A DNA stretch of 64,000 nucleotides from Rhypophila decipiens (GCA_033297075.1 MU858063.1:1-64000); one strand, 5' to 3'; shown: positions 20,422 to 31,365, numbered from the stretch's first letter. Notes: generated by a model not told the origin, from the letters alone. A program made the numbers and translations.

Positions 20422-21468
20422 ATGACAGCAAGCACGTCCGCCGTCTACGTGACAGTCTCGGCTCTCGATGCGGGCCATATCACCCTCCCCGAATGTCTCT
20501 TCGTAACCGATGCCGACCCCGAGAAGCGGACCACCGTCCCATCCCTATCCTTTCTGATCCAACACTCTTCTCCAACCGGCAAGAATACCAAGCTGGTCTT
20601 TGACCTCGGCGTCAAGAGAGACGTCCGCAGCTACAGATCAGCCCAGCAAGACCATATAGCCAACCGGCAGCCCGTCATCGTCGACCCTGACTGTGCCTCA
20701 AGCCTCCGTGCAGGCGGAATCGACCCGGAAAATGACATCGACTACATCATCCTCAGCCATGTCCACTGGGACCATGTTGGGACTCCCTCCGACTTTCCCA
20801 CCTCGACCTTTCTCGTCGGCTCCGGGACCCTTGCTCTCCTGAAGAACGGCGGAGGGCCGCTCTATCCTGCTGAGATGTTCAACCATGACGAGCTGCCCCT
20901 TTCCCGGACCGTCGAACTCCCGTCAGTTCCCAAGGATAATTCGACCTCTTTCTCTGACACTGCCAGCGTATATTACTCAAGCCCACATGCGCCGAAACAC
21001 ACGCCTATGCCATCAACTAGCCAGGCTCACCTGCCCCCTTCGGCCGGAAAGAACTGGACCTGGAGACCTCTGACCGAGTTCAACTTGCCCCATACGCTGG
21101 ACTTGTTCGGCGACGGATCCCTTCTAGTAGTCGACAGCCCGGGACACTTGTACGGCCACGTCAACCTCCTGGCCCGCTTGGGCGAGAAGGAATATGTCTA
21201 CCTAGGCGGTGACTGCTGTCACGATCCGAGGATTCTAGCTGGCGAGAAGGGCATCGCCATGTATGAGGACGGCCACGGCGGTATGAGGAGCGTTCATGTT
21301 GATACAGAGGTTGCGACAAGCACATTGGACATGATCCGGTCCTTCGTTTCGGAACAGCAGAAGATAAACGGTGGCATAAATGTCGAGGTTGTGGTTGCGC
21401 ATGACAAATCATGGAGGGAGAGGAATCAAGACAAGTTCTTGCCTGGTCATCTTGGAGGGACTGTTTGA
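20422..21468 (+). CDS. Metallo-beta-lactamase-fold hydrolase (lactonase-like)
   Basis: 348 residues from the ATG at 20422; the same frame has no upstream ATG. The di-metal motif H-x-H-x-D-H is present as SHVHWDHVG (H113, H115, D117, H118). Further metal-ligand candidates follow in SPGHLYGHVNLL and GGDCCHDPRI. The layout fits the N-acyl-homoserine-lactone-lactonase-like branch of the superfamily, which opens lactone rings; related fungal enzymes open other rings (for example the Fusarium MBL1 lactamase acting on benzoxazolinone). It is divergent from the alcohol dehydrogenase. Together with the CMD-family neighbours this suggests ring opening in a catabolic or detoxification route, which is inference. 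Intact, no intron. Confidence 0.9.
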   Translation: MTASTSAVYVTVSALDAGHITLPECLFVTDADPEKRTTVPSLSFLIQHSSPTGKNTKLVFDLGVKRDVRSYRSAQQDHIANRQPVIVDPDCASSLRAGGIDPENDIDYIILSHVHWDHVGTPSDFPTSTFLVGSGTLALLKNGGGPLYPAEMFNHDELPLSRTVELPSVPKDNSTSFSDTASVYYSSPHAPKHTPMPSTSQAHLPPSAGKNWTWRPLTEFNLPHTLDLFGDGSLLVVDSPGHLYGHVNLLARLGEKEYVYLGGDCCHDPRILAGEKGIAMYEDGHGGMRSVHVDTEVATSTLDMIRSFVSEQQKINGGINVEVVVAHDKSWRERNQDKFLPGHLGGTV

Positions 21469-21859
21469 ATCTCAATCAACAGCCTCTACTACTTGCTATC
21501 TTCTACCTGGTTGATATGGCGTGGCACGATGTGGGCGGGCTAACACGAGAGTCAAGGAGGACACCGATCTTCACTTTTATTTCGAACGAACTGACCCTTC
21601 CTCAATCTCTTCCTTTTCGAAATCCGCACACATGTCGACCATGATGAGACTTCCGTTCGAATCGAGCCTACCCTTTCCTACGGATGACGGGCACAATACC
21701 GGTCAACAGGATCGGGGACCTGAAGACGGCCAAGCACGACAACTCGTAGGTCGTTGGTTTCTCGATGCACTTGTAGCGGTGGAGCACAAGAACCAAAAAG
21801 GGCGGCATCATGATAAAATGGGCACAGATTATGGGACTGGAGCCAAGGGACGTTTCTTT
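21469..21859 (+). other. Coding-like stretch with one arm of a dispersed inverted repeat
   Basis: Downstream of the hydrolase gene. Positions 21684-21727 match 25119-25162 in inverted orientation (42 of 44 bases). One plus frame reads RMTGTIPVNRIGDLKTAKHD across the repeat and then stops. No full gene is recognised. Confidence 0.4.
21684..21727 (+). repeat. Inverted repeat arm A (44 bp)
   Basis: 42 of 44 bases match the reverse complement of 25119-25162. The two differences are transitions falling at third positions of the frame that reads MTGTIPVNRIGDLK. Confidence 0.8.
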
Positions 21860-22043
21860 GGCTTTTATCCCTAAATAACTTTCTTATACTTCCTTCTTCC
21901 TCTTTTATTTTTTTTGTTTTGGCTTTTATACCTAAATTACTTTCTCACACTCTTTTCTTCCTCTTTTCTTTTACTTTTTGGCTTTTATACCTAGTTAAAT
22001 AACTTTCTTACGCTCGCTTACTCCTCTTTTCTTTTACTTTTAC
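21860..22043 (+). repeat. Three tandem copies of a ~60-bp T-rich repeat
   Basis: Copies begin at 21860, 21921 and 21980, each starting GGCTTTTAT[AC]CCTA and continuing through ACTTTCT[TC]A and a CTTCCTCTTTT-like tract. They lie between the hydrolase gene and the second HIBADH gene. The remaining sequence to 22626 shows no gene and should hold the promoter of the latter. Confidence 0.8.
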
Positions 22044-22626
22044 CTTTGTGTCCTCTCGGAGAGACTTCTTTTTTGTCCTGTTAATGATTAGCTTAAGAAT
22101 ACCCCTTATCGAATTCCACTTTTGTTCATTCTTGTTAGTATAAAGGCTTGATGCGCTATATCTGTGATTGCTGTGATGACTTATAAGCAGTTCTCGACCA
22201 TTATTCTCGTCAGAAGGGCCGATCATTACCTTATATTTTTATCTAAACTTTACGTCCAAACCCATGTTTATCCAGATTCCAAGCAGTCAAAATTGATACA
22301 TTGAAGTGAGCTGTAACACACAGCTCTTTGGTGTTCTTCGTAGGCCGGGCCTTGATTATTGCCATTTGATCGGCTTTTCTGGGTACCTGGGTGCTTCCCC
22401 TTTCCCCGCACAACCGGGGATGGATATATTTCCGAAGAAAACGGGTGGAATAAAAGACACACTAGGATATGTTCAGTCTGCCCGAGCTTTCATACATACG
22501 GGCAGTCAAGCTGGTTTGGAAAGTTCCTTATATCTGGACAGTGGCTGATTGCAAGACCTAGACAGGCTCTCGATCAAACCAACTGGAATCATTCACACCA
22601 GCCATCCTTCAACATAACATCACATT

Positions 22627-23820
22627 ATGCCTTCGTCTCCCAACGACACGGTGGCCTTTATTGGTATGACCCTTTATCGAGAACTCTGCTCTGTACGACC
22701 ATCGACACTGACAATTCTCACTGTGTCGTCCGGACATAGGCCTAGGAGTGATGGGCTATCCCATGGCCAAGAACCTTCGTGCCGGCTTAGCCACCAACAA
22801 GACCCTCCTCATCTGCGACATCAACACAGAGGCACTCGACCGATTCAAAACAGAGACTGAGAGAAGTGGTCCAGTCGAGATTATTGCCAATGGCTTTGAA
22901 GCTGCCAAAGTTGCAGTAAGCTCCCTCCTGTCTTCCATGCCCATACAATGAGAGCGACTAACATGATCCCTTACTGCCTTTAGAACACAGTCATAACCAT
23001 GCTTCCAACCTCATCATCAGTCAAAGAAGTCTACCTCGACCCAGAGACCGGCATCCTCGCGGGCGCAGCTGCCTCCTCCCCATCTTCATCATCACCCGAG
23101 CACCCCAAACTGCTCCTCGAATGCGGGACCATCGACCCGCCAACAATCCAACTCGTCCACAAAACCCTCGAGTCCATGAGATCCATACATCCTCCTCTAT
23201 CCAACACATTCTTCGTCGACGCCCCCGTCTCAGGCGGTCCCATGGGTGCCCAGTCCGCAAGTCTAACCTTTATGGTTGGCTGTTCTCCTCCCAATCCTGA
23301 CTCCAGTCTTACCTCAATCTTTTCCCAAATAAAATCCTACCTCTCAACGATGGGCCCCCCGTCCTCCATCTTTCCCTGCGGCCCCTGCGGCTCCGGCACA
23401 GCCTTCAAGATAATAAACAACTACCTATCAGCCATCACCTCCCTAGCAGCAAGCGAAGCCCTAAACATGGGCGTCAAAGCCGGACTGGATCCAAAGCTCC
23501 TCACAGAGGTGATCAACGCCAGCGGGGGCCAATGCTGGGTTACCAGCAAAAGTAACCCTGTCCCCGGGGTGCAAGAGAATGTACCGAGTAGTAGAGACTA
23601 TGAGGGCGGGTTTCGGATTGAGCTGTGCGCCAAGGTTTTGGGCATGGGTTCGGATCTTGCGAGGGCGGTGGGGGCTAGGACTGTTCTTGATGGGCCTACT
23701 CTTGCGGCGTTTGCTGAGGCTATGGCGGATGGGAGGTATAAGGGGAAGGATGCTAGGGTTGTTTATCGGTGGTTGAGTGAGAGTGGGAGTGCGGCTGGGA
23801 ATGGGGAGGGGGAGGAATGA
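22627..23820 (+). CDS. 3-hydroxyisobutyrate dehydrogenase family oxidoreductase (copy 2)
   Basis: Three exons: 22627-22663, 22740-22915 and 22984-23820. Introns are 76 and 68 nt; the second has branch CTAAC. The product is 349 residues. The first intron splits the dinucleotide-binding motif (VAFIG / LGVMGYPMAKNL). Other family marks are DAPVSGGPMGAQSASL and the catalytic-lysine block TAFKIINNYLSAI followed by ASEALNMG. The C-terminal DARVVYRW parallels DSRVVYRY in copy 1 at 11060, so the two are paralogues, though well diverged; copy 1 has no introns. Family chemistry is NAD(P)-dependent 3-hydroxyacid oxidation or semialdehyde reduction. It closes the cluster on the right. A tail of Gly/Glu/Ser ends the protein. 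Confidence 0.92.
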
Positions 23821-24316
23821 AGATTACTAGTAAGTATGGGTGGGTGAGTTGATATACGAGGGAGCTGAGATGAAGATGACGATTAGGTCTGGGGTGCTGA
23901 ATTTATGAAAAATATCAACTTGGTTTAGATGAGACAATGGACTTTAACTAGGACCTTGGAGATGCAGAGACAGTAGTAGGTTCCTGGCGTTGACGGTTGA
24001 ATAACTCTTCCTTCAGATCATATCGTAACTGGCAGCTTGGACTCTTCAACTCACGGCGGGGACGATGACTTGCCATGCTTAAGCCCTAAATGCAAATGTC
24101 GTGGCAATAGCTGGTTTGTCCTATGGGATATCAAAGCCGATTTGTAGAGATTTTCTTTCTTCCTTGTCTTTCCTTTCTTTTGCCTTCGCATCTCCTGCAT
24201 TGTTACCTATTTTTGCCGACTATATTCATGATCTTTGCATTTGAACTCCACGTTCGGCTGGCGCTCGTGGCAGCGATGGTTTTTCATCCACCTTTTGAGC
24301 ACCTCTGCCTTCTCTA
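23821..24316. other. Intergenic, right border of the cluster
   Basis: No gene recognised; it probably includes the 3' untranslated region of HIBADH copy 2. Confidence 0.35.
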
Positions 24317-24780
24317 TCACGCCGGCGTAGTACATGTCGCATCCCAGCGCTTGTGCCAGTACGCTGGACAGTGGGGAGAGCCGTCACAGCGGGTGAGACG
24401 GATGATTAGCGAGTGCTCGGTCCCCCAACCTTCGGGCGCGGCATCGACAGGTAACGATGATAGACGGGTAACTGCCAGTTCTCCGACGCCGAGGCCTGAC
24501 CACGGAGGTTCGTACGAAAGCTTTCGGGCCGACAACCAGACATGGGCCGCCCAGATGGCGCAGGCGACGGGAGACACCAAGCACATGATGGAGCTGATGA
24601 GGGAACTGAAGGCCTTCTGTGACATGATGCATGATGCCAAGGCCTGTGTTGGGTGTTGGTATGCTGGCATCACGAGGCCCTCGCCGATGTTGAATACGTA
24701 GAAGATGGCCTTCCTCCCCTTGGTCAGCCCGTCCGCCAGGCGCCGCGCCGTCTGCTTTACCGGCTCATTGTTGGGCGTGA
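24317..24780 (-). other. Possible membrane-protein coding fragment
   Basis: A minus frame contains ARRLADGLTKGRKAIFYVF followed by a long hydrophobic stretch (SLISSIMCLVSPVACAIWAA). It has no clear start or family. The plus strand over the same bases is also open (from 24123) with a hydrophobic N-terminal part. Neither can be confirmed. Confidence 0.25.
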
Positions 24781-24929
24781 GCATGTACTGGGGGGCGTGT
24801 TGGTTGGATGTTGGATGTCTGTCCAAACTTGCGACATTCCCTGTTGTTCGGGCAAGCGCATTTCATATGATCAAGCTGTTCGTTCTCGTCCAGAAGCACG
24901 GCATGGTCGACATGCCCACTTGAGACGGA

Positions 24930-25218
24930 CCCAGCTTGGAGGAATATTTAAACTCCTCCACAAGTATAGCAAGTCCCCCCTTTCTTGGGACAATCAGCGC
25001 GATCGTGTCCTTTGGCGTGGCAATCCTCAATTCGAGAGTCATTCTTGTCCAGGTACGACATGTTTCGGCGGTCTCCGACCTGTGTCACCTGTCGATACTC
25101 AGTCGGTTCATGAAGGCAGTCTTCAGGTCCCCGATCCTGTTGACCGGCATCGTGCCCGTCATGTAGAACTGCCTGCGCGAGATCTTGTTGAGTCGCTGTC
25201 CGTTCCTATTTGGCATCG
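24930..25218 (-). pseudogene. Relic with zinc-knuckle-like (CCHC) pattern and inverted repeat arm B
   Basis: From 25218 a frame starts MPNRNGQRLNKISRRQFYM and crosses repeat arm B, then stops. A neighbouring frame gives EDCHAKGHDRADCPKKGG and TCYTCGG then a stop: these are the tail of one CCHC knuckle (C-x3-GH-x4-C), whose first cysteine appears lost, and the start of a second. Such knuckles occur in retroelement Gag proteins and in cellular nucleic-acid-binding proteins. The frames do not join, so a broken copy of a mobile element or gene is likely. Confidence 0.35.
25119..25162 (-). repeat. Inverted repeat arm B (44 bp)
   Basis: Reverse complement matches 21684-21727 at 42 of 44 bases; see arm A. 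Confidence 0.8.
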
Positions 25219-26436
25219 ACGCCTAGAGTCTTTGCCCACTAACACACTTGCCTGACACCGACGCCTACAGTCGATGTGCGTTCTCACCTTGTATCAGTTA
25301 CCTTCATCCGTTACTCATCATATCGTGAGTGAGACCCGAGTAGCCGAATCCAGATTAAATTGGGAAAAGAGTCGTTCCACTAGAATAGCTAATCACAACA
25401 AATAGATTTATTTGCAGAAATAACCCGCTGTCTGAGATAGCATGTTCAGACAGTGGTGCTAAATAATTTTGTTTTATCGTCGTCTTGGAACTCAAGTGTG
25501 CAGAGTACAGGGCTGACTGAGCAGTGAATAAAGCACATGAATGTCATGAAAATATCATATAATAAGCAAGAAAACCGAAATCGAGATAAAGGATGCCGCA
25601 AAATCTGGAAAAGAAACGAGATATTGGTCATGTTCGCGTTTGGGCCTAGTGGCAGAGTTTAGAGGAGTGAGAGTATGGTGGACCGTTTCATATTCCCGAC
25701 TGGATGCTGGCCGGACGCCAGTGCTAAAAGACCACTAGAGAAGATAATGAGCTAGGTGGCATAAGGAAGCATCTTTATATGTGCAGCAGCTAGTCAGCAC
25801 CCCAATACTGCATACCATTATGATAGGAAGGTTGCTTCTAATATTCTCCTTTTTCTCATTTATTATTGTCATGATGGTGCTTTGGTTTGCATGAAAAACA
25901 TACCATGTGACCCTGGATATCTTGCCCAGCCTTATAAGTGAGCTATCAAGCGTAATATCAAGTGTCCTAGAGTCGAACTTACCTGAAGTAGACAGAGCAC
26001 CATCGTATTGGTAGAGGATGTAAAAGGAAAGTGTGGCTGGAACACATAGTTCAAAAGATGCGCAGAGAATGAAGTTTATTTCTTTGACTTCAAATCACTA
26101 CACTGGCATGCCAGCCTCGTATCAACTCTGCCGCATAGAGCATGGGAAACAGATAGTTTTGAAGCCGGTAACAAATGAGTTTTGAGCTGAAATGAAGCAT
26201 CCTTCGCCCTCGCCTGATTTTTGGTAAAGTAATAAAGTACGTACACAGAAACGACAGGGTGTGGGAATAAAGGTAGGAAAGCCGTGTTCAGCACCTGGCA
26301 GATATCGAAACAAACAAGCAGCGAACTAGCCAGCTGTCCGTCCTCATGAGAATTTGGTTCTGCAGTTATCATAACCAAAGACGCACATTCGCTCCTTATC
26401 CCAGCTGGCAGGCAATCAAATAAAAGATGTGGGATT
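25219..26436. other. Intergenic
   Basis: AT-richer sequence without a recognisable gene; only short frames without motifs on both strands. Confidence 0.4.
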
Positions 26437-27723
26437 CTAACCCAGCGTCAACGTCGGCAGCGGGATCGTTGGCAATGGGACCGTCGGCAGTCCTGTGGTA
26501 GGAAACATCACACTGGTGGGCAGACCCGCTCCCGTGGTAGGCAAACCCCCAGTTGGCAGCGCGCTAGTGGGGAGTCCTCCCGTTGTTGTCGGCGTCGCGG
26601 AGGTCGTTGAGCTGGGCCTACAGACATATGTCACTCTTGCCGTCCCCACCGAAGCGGTAACTGTCGAGGCCCGGTATGCCGTCCTGGTCAAGTGGACTAC
26701 CACCGTTGAGATAGAACTGGGAACGATGGGAGGAGACACGCCGGTTGTTGGCCCGGTCGAGGAGCTTGTGCTGTTGCTGCTAACTATTTGCCGATATTTG
26801 TGTCTCAGAACAGATATAGTCGGAACTATCGGCTGGGTGGTCGGAATACTGGGAGGCATCGGGCTCGGTGGTGGCGATACACGTGGTGGTGTTGGCACTG
26901 GAAAACTGGGGATTCCGAACCCAAAGGCGTTGCAGGAGAGGGTCGACACGACGGTGGCCGTCACGGGGACCGAGGTGACGGTATAGACGATGGTCGTGGT
27001 GCGGTCTACAGTGAACGCATAGGCTATAGTATTGCTGCAATCGTAGCGCGTGCGGACGAGGTCGCCGGACTGACTGATGGTTGTGACGTCCCATGCTGTG
27101 CGCGTGATGGTGCGCTGGCGAGGCGTTGGGGTGACGGATATGCTTGTCGTGTTCGAGAAAGTGATCTGCCGAGGAAGGACACCTGGAACCGCAGTTGGGA
27201 TGCTTGAGGAGATAACAGGAGGAGGAATTGCTCGAGTCGTGGGCAAGATAAGGGAACGCGTTGAGACAGGTGTCGAGGCGAGGACGGTACGCGTGCAGCT
27301 GACCAGGGCGAGAGTCGTGGTCGTCTTGGTCCAGGCACTGACAGTAAAGGTGCGGTGGACTGTCACAGTGGTTGGTCGCGGAGTGGTGGGACGCGGCGTG
27401 AAGGTCACGTTGAGCGAGGTGGTGCTGGTCACCGTGACCGTGCTCGTAGTTGTCTCGTCTTGCACTCTTTCCAGGGCAGCCTGCTCGAGGACCTTTTGCA
27501 CCAGCGCCGTTGGTTCAGCAGCACAGATCCCGATCGTCAAGACGTCGTTTTCGTTCGTTAGTCCAGACACAGTGGTGGGAAGCCAGTTGCTGCATGCAAG
27601 AGGCTGTGTTGTTTCGGTCTCTTCCACCGCGGGCGCCACCTCGACATTGTTGGCGACCGGAAGAGGGCTGGCCAAGACATAGGCTGCTACTGCCACGATG
27701 GTGGCCAACTTGCGAAACGCCAT
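26437..27723 (-). CDS. Secreted Thr/Ser/Pro-rich cell-surface protein
   Basis: 428 residues from the ATG at 27723 (an in-frame upstream ATG at 27789 would precede the signal with a charged stretch). MAFRKLATIVAVAAYVLASP is a clear signal peptide. Most of the mature chain is Thr/Ser/Val-rich with recurring T-V-T-V and TRT-type units (for example TTTSTVTVTSTTSLNVTFTP), a Pro-rich hinge (PPRVSPPPSPMPP) and a C-terminal run of LPT repeats (GLPTVPLPTIPLPTLTLG). Heavy O-glycosylation is likely. No GPI-anchor-type hydrophobic tail is seen, so it is probably secreted or wall-associated. A few cysteines are spaced through the protein (ACSNW, LVSCTRT, YDCSNT, TLSCNAF, YVCRPS). No enzyme domain is recognised. 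Confidence 0.75.
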   Translation of the reverse strand: MAFRKLATIVAVAAYVLASPLPVANNVEVAPAVEETETTQPLACSNWLPTTVSGLTNENDVLTIGICAAEPTALVQKVLEQAALERVQDETTTSTVTVTSTTSLNVTFTPRPTTPRPTTVTVHRTFTVSAWTKTTTTLALVSCTRTVLASTPVSTRSLILPTTRAIPPPVISSSIPTAVPGVLPRQITFSNTTSISVTPTPRQRTITRTAWDVTTISQSGDLVRTRYDCSNTIAYAFTVDRTTTIVYTVTSVPVTATVVSTLSCNAFGFGIPSFPVPTPPRVSPPPSPMPPSIPTTQPIVPTISVLRHKYRQIVSSNSTSSSTGPTTGVSPPIVPSSISTVVVHLTRTAYRASTVTASVGTARVTYVCRPSSTTSATPTTTGGLPTSALPTGGLPTTGAGLPTSVMFPTTGLPTVPLPTIPLPTLTLG

Positions 27724-28923
27724 TTTGGTGAGGGTCAAGCTCAGAATAGCTTTGGGTCGGCTCTTGTTGTCTGTTCCTTCCGAGTTCAAGACTCCACAGC
27801 TCAGCGATCCATCTGTGGGCGGACCAAGCCAGACTTATACGCATGCCGAAACCAAGTTGGCTGATGCCAGTACCTCCTCCCGTTCTTCTGGATAATCTCA
27901 GTCATGATGTCAAAAGGAAGACCAGTAGACACGTTGCATGGACTCTGTGTACAAACTTTTGCGCCTTCCTTCTCCTAATTAGTCGACGTCCTTTAGGCGC
28001 CGCGGAACAAGACCAAGGGAGAGGGAAGGGCCTTACCTGGAACTCACCTTGATATTTCCTGGTCCGAGCCTAGAACGGACAGAAAGGCGAAGACGACGGT
28101 ACCCGGACATAGGAAGCGTGGAGAATGTCGGCGATCTGCACTTGAAGCAAGTCTCTTTATTACTATCATTTAAACAAACACATGCCGCAATAAACGGCTG
28201 TCTTTGACTGCATGTTTCAAAACATCGCTTGGCCCTCTGTAGGTGGTAGACTTGATTTTTGATTTAAACCATCTCTCGGCATTTGAATTTTCAATGTCGT
28301 GGTCGCACCGGAGCGTGGTATGAATGCCGAGTGGTGGTGTTAGATGTAGGGCAGCGGCTAGCAGCGTGGGGAATTCGGGACGAAGACCAGGTTGGTATGA
28401 GGGTGCCATACTATATTCGCGGACGAGGGGTGGTGGCAAATTGGCCATATTGTTCAGGATCGGAAATATTCGAGGTTGAATGGGTACCTGACGGCTCACT
28501 CTTTCCCCGGGATTTAAATTAGGGAAGGTGCAGACGGTGTCGGCCGGCTATACAGCCCGGATGTGGTGTAAGTGAGCCGGTCGGTGAGAACATCAAGGTC
28601 AAGCAAGAATTGCCAGGCCATCGGTCATCGAGATAGTTTCATGATTAGAGACTTTAGAGTTTTTAACACACTCGTTAGAACCACCGTGGTTCATACTTGT
28701 AGCCCAAATCGAAACCCGAAGGCTGATATTTGCTAACCTTTCTTCAACAGCATCTGGGGGCTGATTTTCTCTTGCTGAATATCAGGACCCACAACAACAG
28801 CTCTGAGGGATGAACATTAAGAAGGATGTCGCTGGCATGATCTGGTCTAGTCTGGGCTTTCGTGTTGTGTCGTCTTGTAGGAAGCTGCGAGGGAGTTCTA
28901 CATCGGCCGGGCAGCTCTGAGCC
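27724..28923. other. Intergenic
   Basis: Promoter side of the secreted-protein gene. Short frames occur on both strands (for example 28170-28520) but carry no recognisable motif. Confidence 0.35.
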
Positions 28924-29380
28924 TCAACCAAAAAAGGCAAGTAAGCTAGTGACAGGTGGTCGTGCCTGCCTTCCTCGTCTGAAGACAGAGTCAGACGACA
29001 AGATTATCTCGCACGTATCCACATAAGCCAGTCCTGCCGTTACCGAAGTTACATGAACAGAGCATGGAAGGAACGGACTGCGAACTCTGGTCGCCCAAGA
29101 GAACCATTTATGGCTCCTGATATGCTGGGGTACCCATATAGAACAGGCACCGAGTTCCAGCTCTTCAAATACGCCACAAGGAGAGAGGTCTGATTCGTTA
29201 AAAGAAATATCTACATCTTCAGCTTTCAAGAAATTGGAAAGCTGTAATATCTCTCCCAAAGTTGAAGAGGCTTGGGCAGCAGCGAGAGAATGGAATATAG
29301 TAAAGCATGTATCACAAGATGAAGATACCACTACCAGATGAGGAAGTGAACGCAAGATATGCCTGGTCAGCTTAGCTCTC
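28924..29380 (-). other. Coding-like exon of unknown family
   Basis: A minus frame of about 150 residues, open from a possible acceptor (TTCAGTAG near 29385), contains RSLPHLVVVSSSCDTCFTIF and GVFEELELGACSIW. It has no in-frame ATG at its 5' end. It could be an exon of a gene or a relic; no family was recognised. Confidence 0.25.
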
Positions 29381-29385
29381 GGTGC

Positions 29386-30440
29386 CTACTGAACGATGAT
29401 GAGACGGAAGACACCAAAATTTTGGGGCATACCTGCCCTAATTCTATAGGAAATGTGCGAAAGAAGTGCAATCTGAATTATTAGGCTTGAGACCGTTACC
29501 AGATTCTGTGAATTGTTGTTCTTGTTTCAACTATGAACATCGCCAGTTCTAGTTTCTGTTCCGATACTCAGCAACAAGATCGGAACACATACAAGTGAGT
29601 CCAATATCATACTAAGGGTCCCACTAACAATGCGGCATCTTTACTAACTCTTGCGGTTTCATCAAAATACCTCCTACTTCCCTACCTCACACACTTGATT
29701 TATAAGACAAGAACTGTTGTTCAGTCCGGTCAACTATGAAATGGCCCATCATGTCATTAATTCCTTCCATTTCTCTGTCACCAGACTCTACAAGGGCAGC
29801 TATGTAATATTTTTGGGGGATTTATTGTTTATTTGCCTTTCTTTGTTCTGTTTGCTAAACAGCATCTCTGTTTTGTCTCGTCTTAGTGCACCATCACCAG
29901 TACCCTCCTCGATTTCCGCGAGGATGAGAACGGCACGAAAGTGCTTGACACTGAGGCGCTTGAGCGCCATGTCCGGCAGCTTATCGTCACTATCTCGTCA
30001 TGCCTTGTCGTCCCCGTAACAATCCCGGTGGTCATGGTGACAGCAACCGCCAGAACCCTTTGGCTCGCCCGGCTCACACTCCCTCGTCCCACAGCAACAA
30101 TGATTCATCTCCAATTCCGCTGATATCAATTCCGCTGATATCAATAAAACCCACGTGGGTCGGTGCGCTGAATATCTGAGTGATATACTGACTACCACTG
30201 TTATTCTGTCTGTTATCTTTGGCTTCGTCCGGGTCCGTAATTTTCCACTTCGCGATACCGAACAGCGGTAGAGTCAACATTGTGTCGACGTTGCGATGAT
30301 GATGGAAATATGGTCCACCCCCGCGAGCGTCGACAAGCGGATATGACACGAATCTCTTCTCTGCCTGAGCCACTTTGCCCTTTTTCTTGGGTTCTTTGTC
30401 AGGTTTCTTGTTCTTTGACCCAGCGGGGCGACCCAAAACA
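29386..30440. other. Intergenic
   Basis: No gene supported. A 15-bp unit (AATTCCGCTGATATC) is directly repeated at about 30115-30145. Confidence 0.35.
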
Positions 30441-31365
30441 ACAAGACACACACACGACAAATAACCCACCGCCAAACCTTCACATCAGCCCCGAACAGAT
30501 CAAGGAGCTTGGCGATGTTATTGCATCGCCGGCTGCGTTCTGCCGGGAGTACAGGCGGTGGCCAGCCGGTCGTACATATCCCAGTTCTTGACAACAGGGA
30601 TGGCACTGATCCTGATCTTAAAGAGGATGATGAAGATGATTCGGTTCAAAACAAGCCCCATCCGCCAGCCCACGGCCCAGAAGGAGCTAGAAGGACGTCA
30701 AATGGGAAGAGATCAAGCAGTCACTTGGCCCAGACTCCTATCGACTACTAACATCGCGGATGTTTACACAACATTGAATCACCTGGTTGATACCTCAGCA
30801 AAGGCCAAGGTCCAAGCCCAGACGATGTCCGAGGAACTGAAAAAGAAGGAAGAGTTCCAACAGACGACAGACAGCTGTTCTGGCTTGTCGTGATCTGGGA
30901 AAGCTCGGCCGAGTAATCCGTGGTGTCAGGCGTGCTGGTAATGATGAAGCAAGGAAATCCAGGAAATGTTGGGAGCTGTCAAAATTGGCTTGATACGACG
31001 ACTGGGCAGCGGGGAATCAAAGCGGTCATGCCGAATTTTCACCAGGAAGAGCCAGAGGAGGGTGTTGTGTTTGACGGAGGTGATTCTGCTGAGCTGGGCG
31101 TTCATTTGCGGACTTGGACCGTTACTGATGTCCGAGTCTTGTTCACAGGCATTGGTTCCGGGATACCGACCAGCGGCGCGGCATGCCCCAGATCGAGTCG
31201 ATTTCGCAACCTGATATGCAAGGGACAATGGAATCTGATCAGAGGAGCCGATGATTTTGACACCATTGTATCAGCCTTAACAAACTTGCAAGAATGGCAT
31301 GGCTCGTACAGCAAGCAAAATTCTAAAAGCTACCTGACCATGGCCGTATATTTATAAACAATTGT
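30441..31365 (+). pseudogene. Degraded coding region
   Basis: Plus-strand pieces in shifting frames look coding: NLHISPEQIKELGDVIAS, DGTDPDLKEDDEDDSVQNK, TLNHLVDTSAKAKVQAQTMS followed by EELKKKEEFQQTTD, and RQLFWLVVIWES. Stops and frame changes separate them, and none leads to a full gene. A coiled-coil-like Lys/Glu stretch is the only structural hint. Family not recognised. Confidence 0.3.

Noticed and set aside
26076..26378. 100-residue minus frame downstream of the secreted-protein gene
   Set aside because: No motif, short, and in AT-richer sequence; likely chance.
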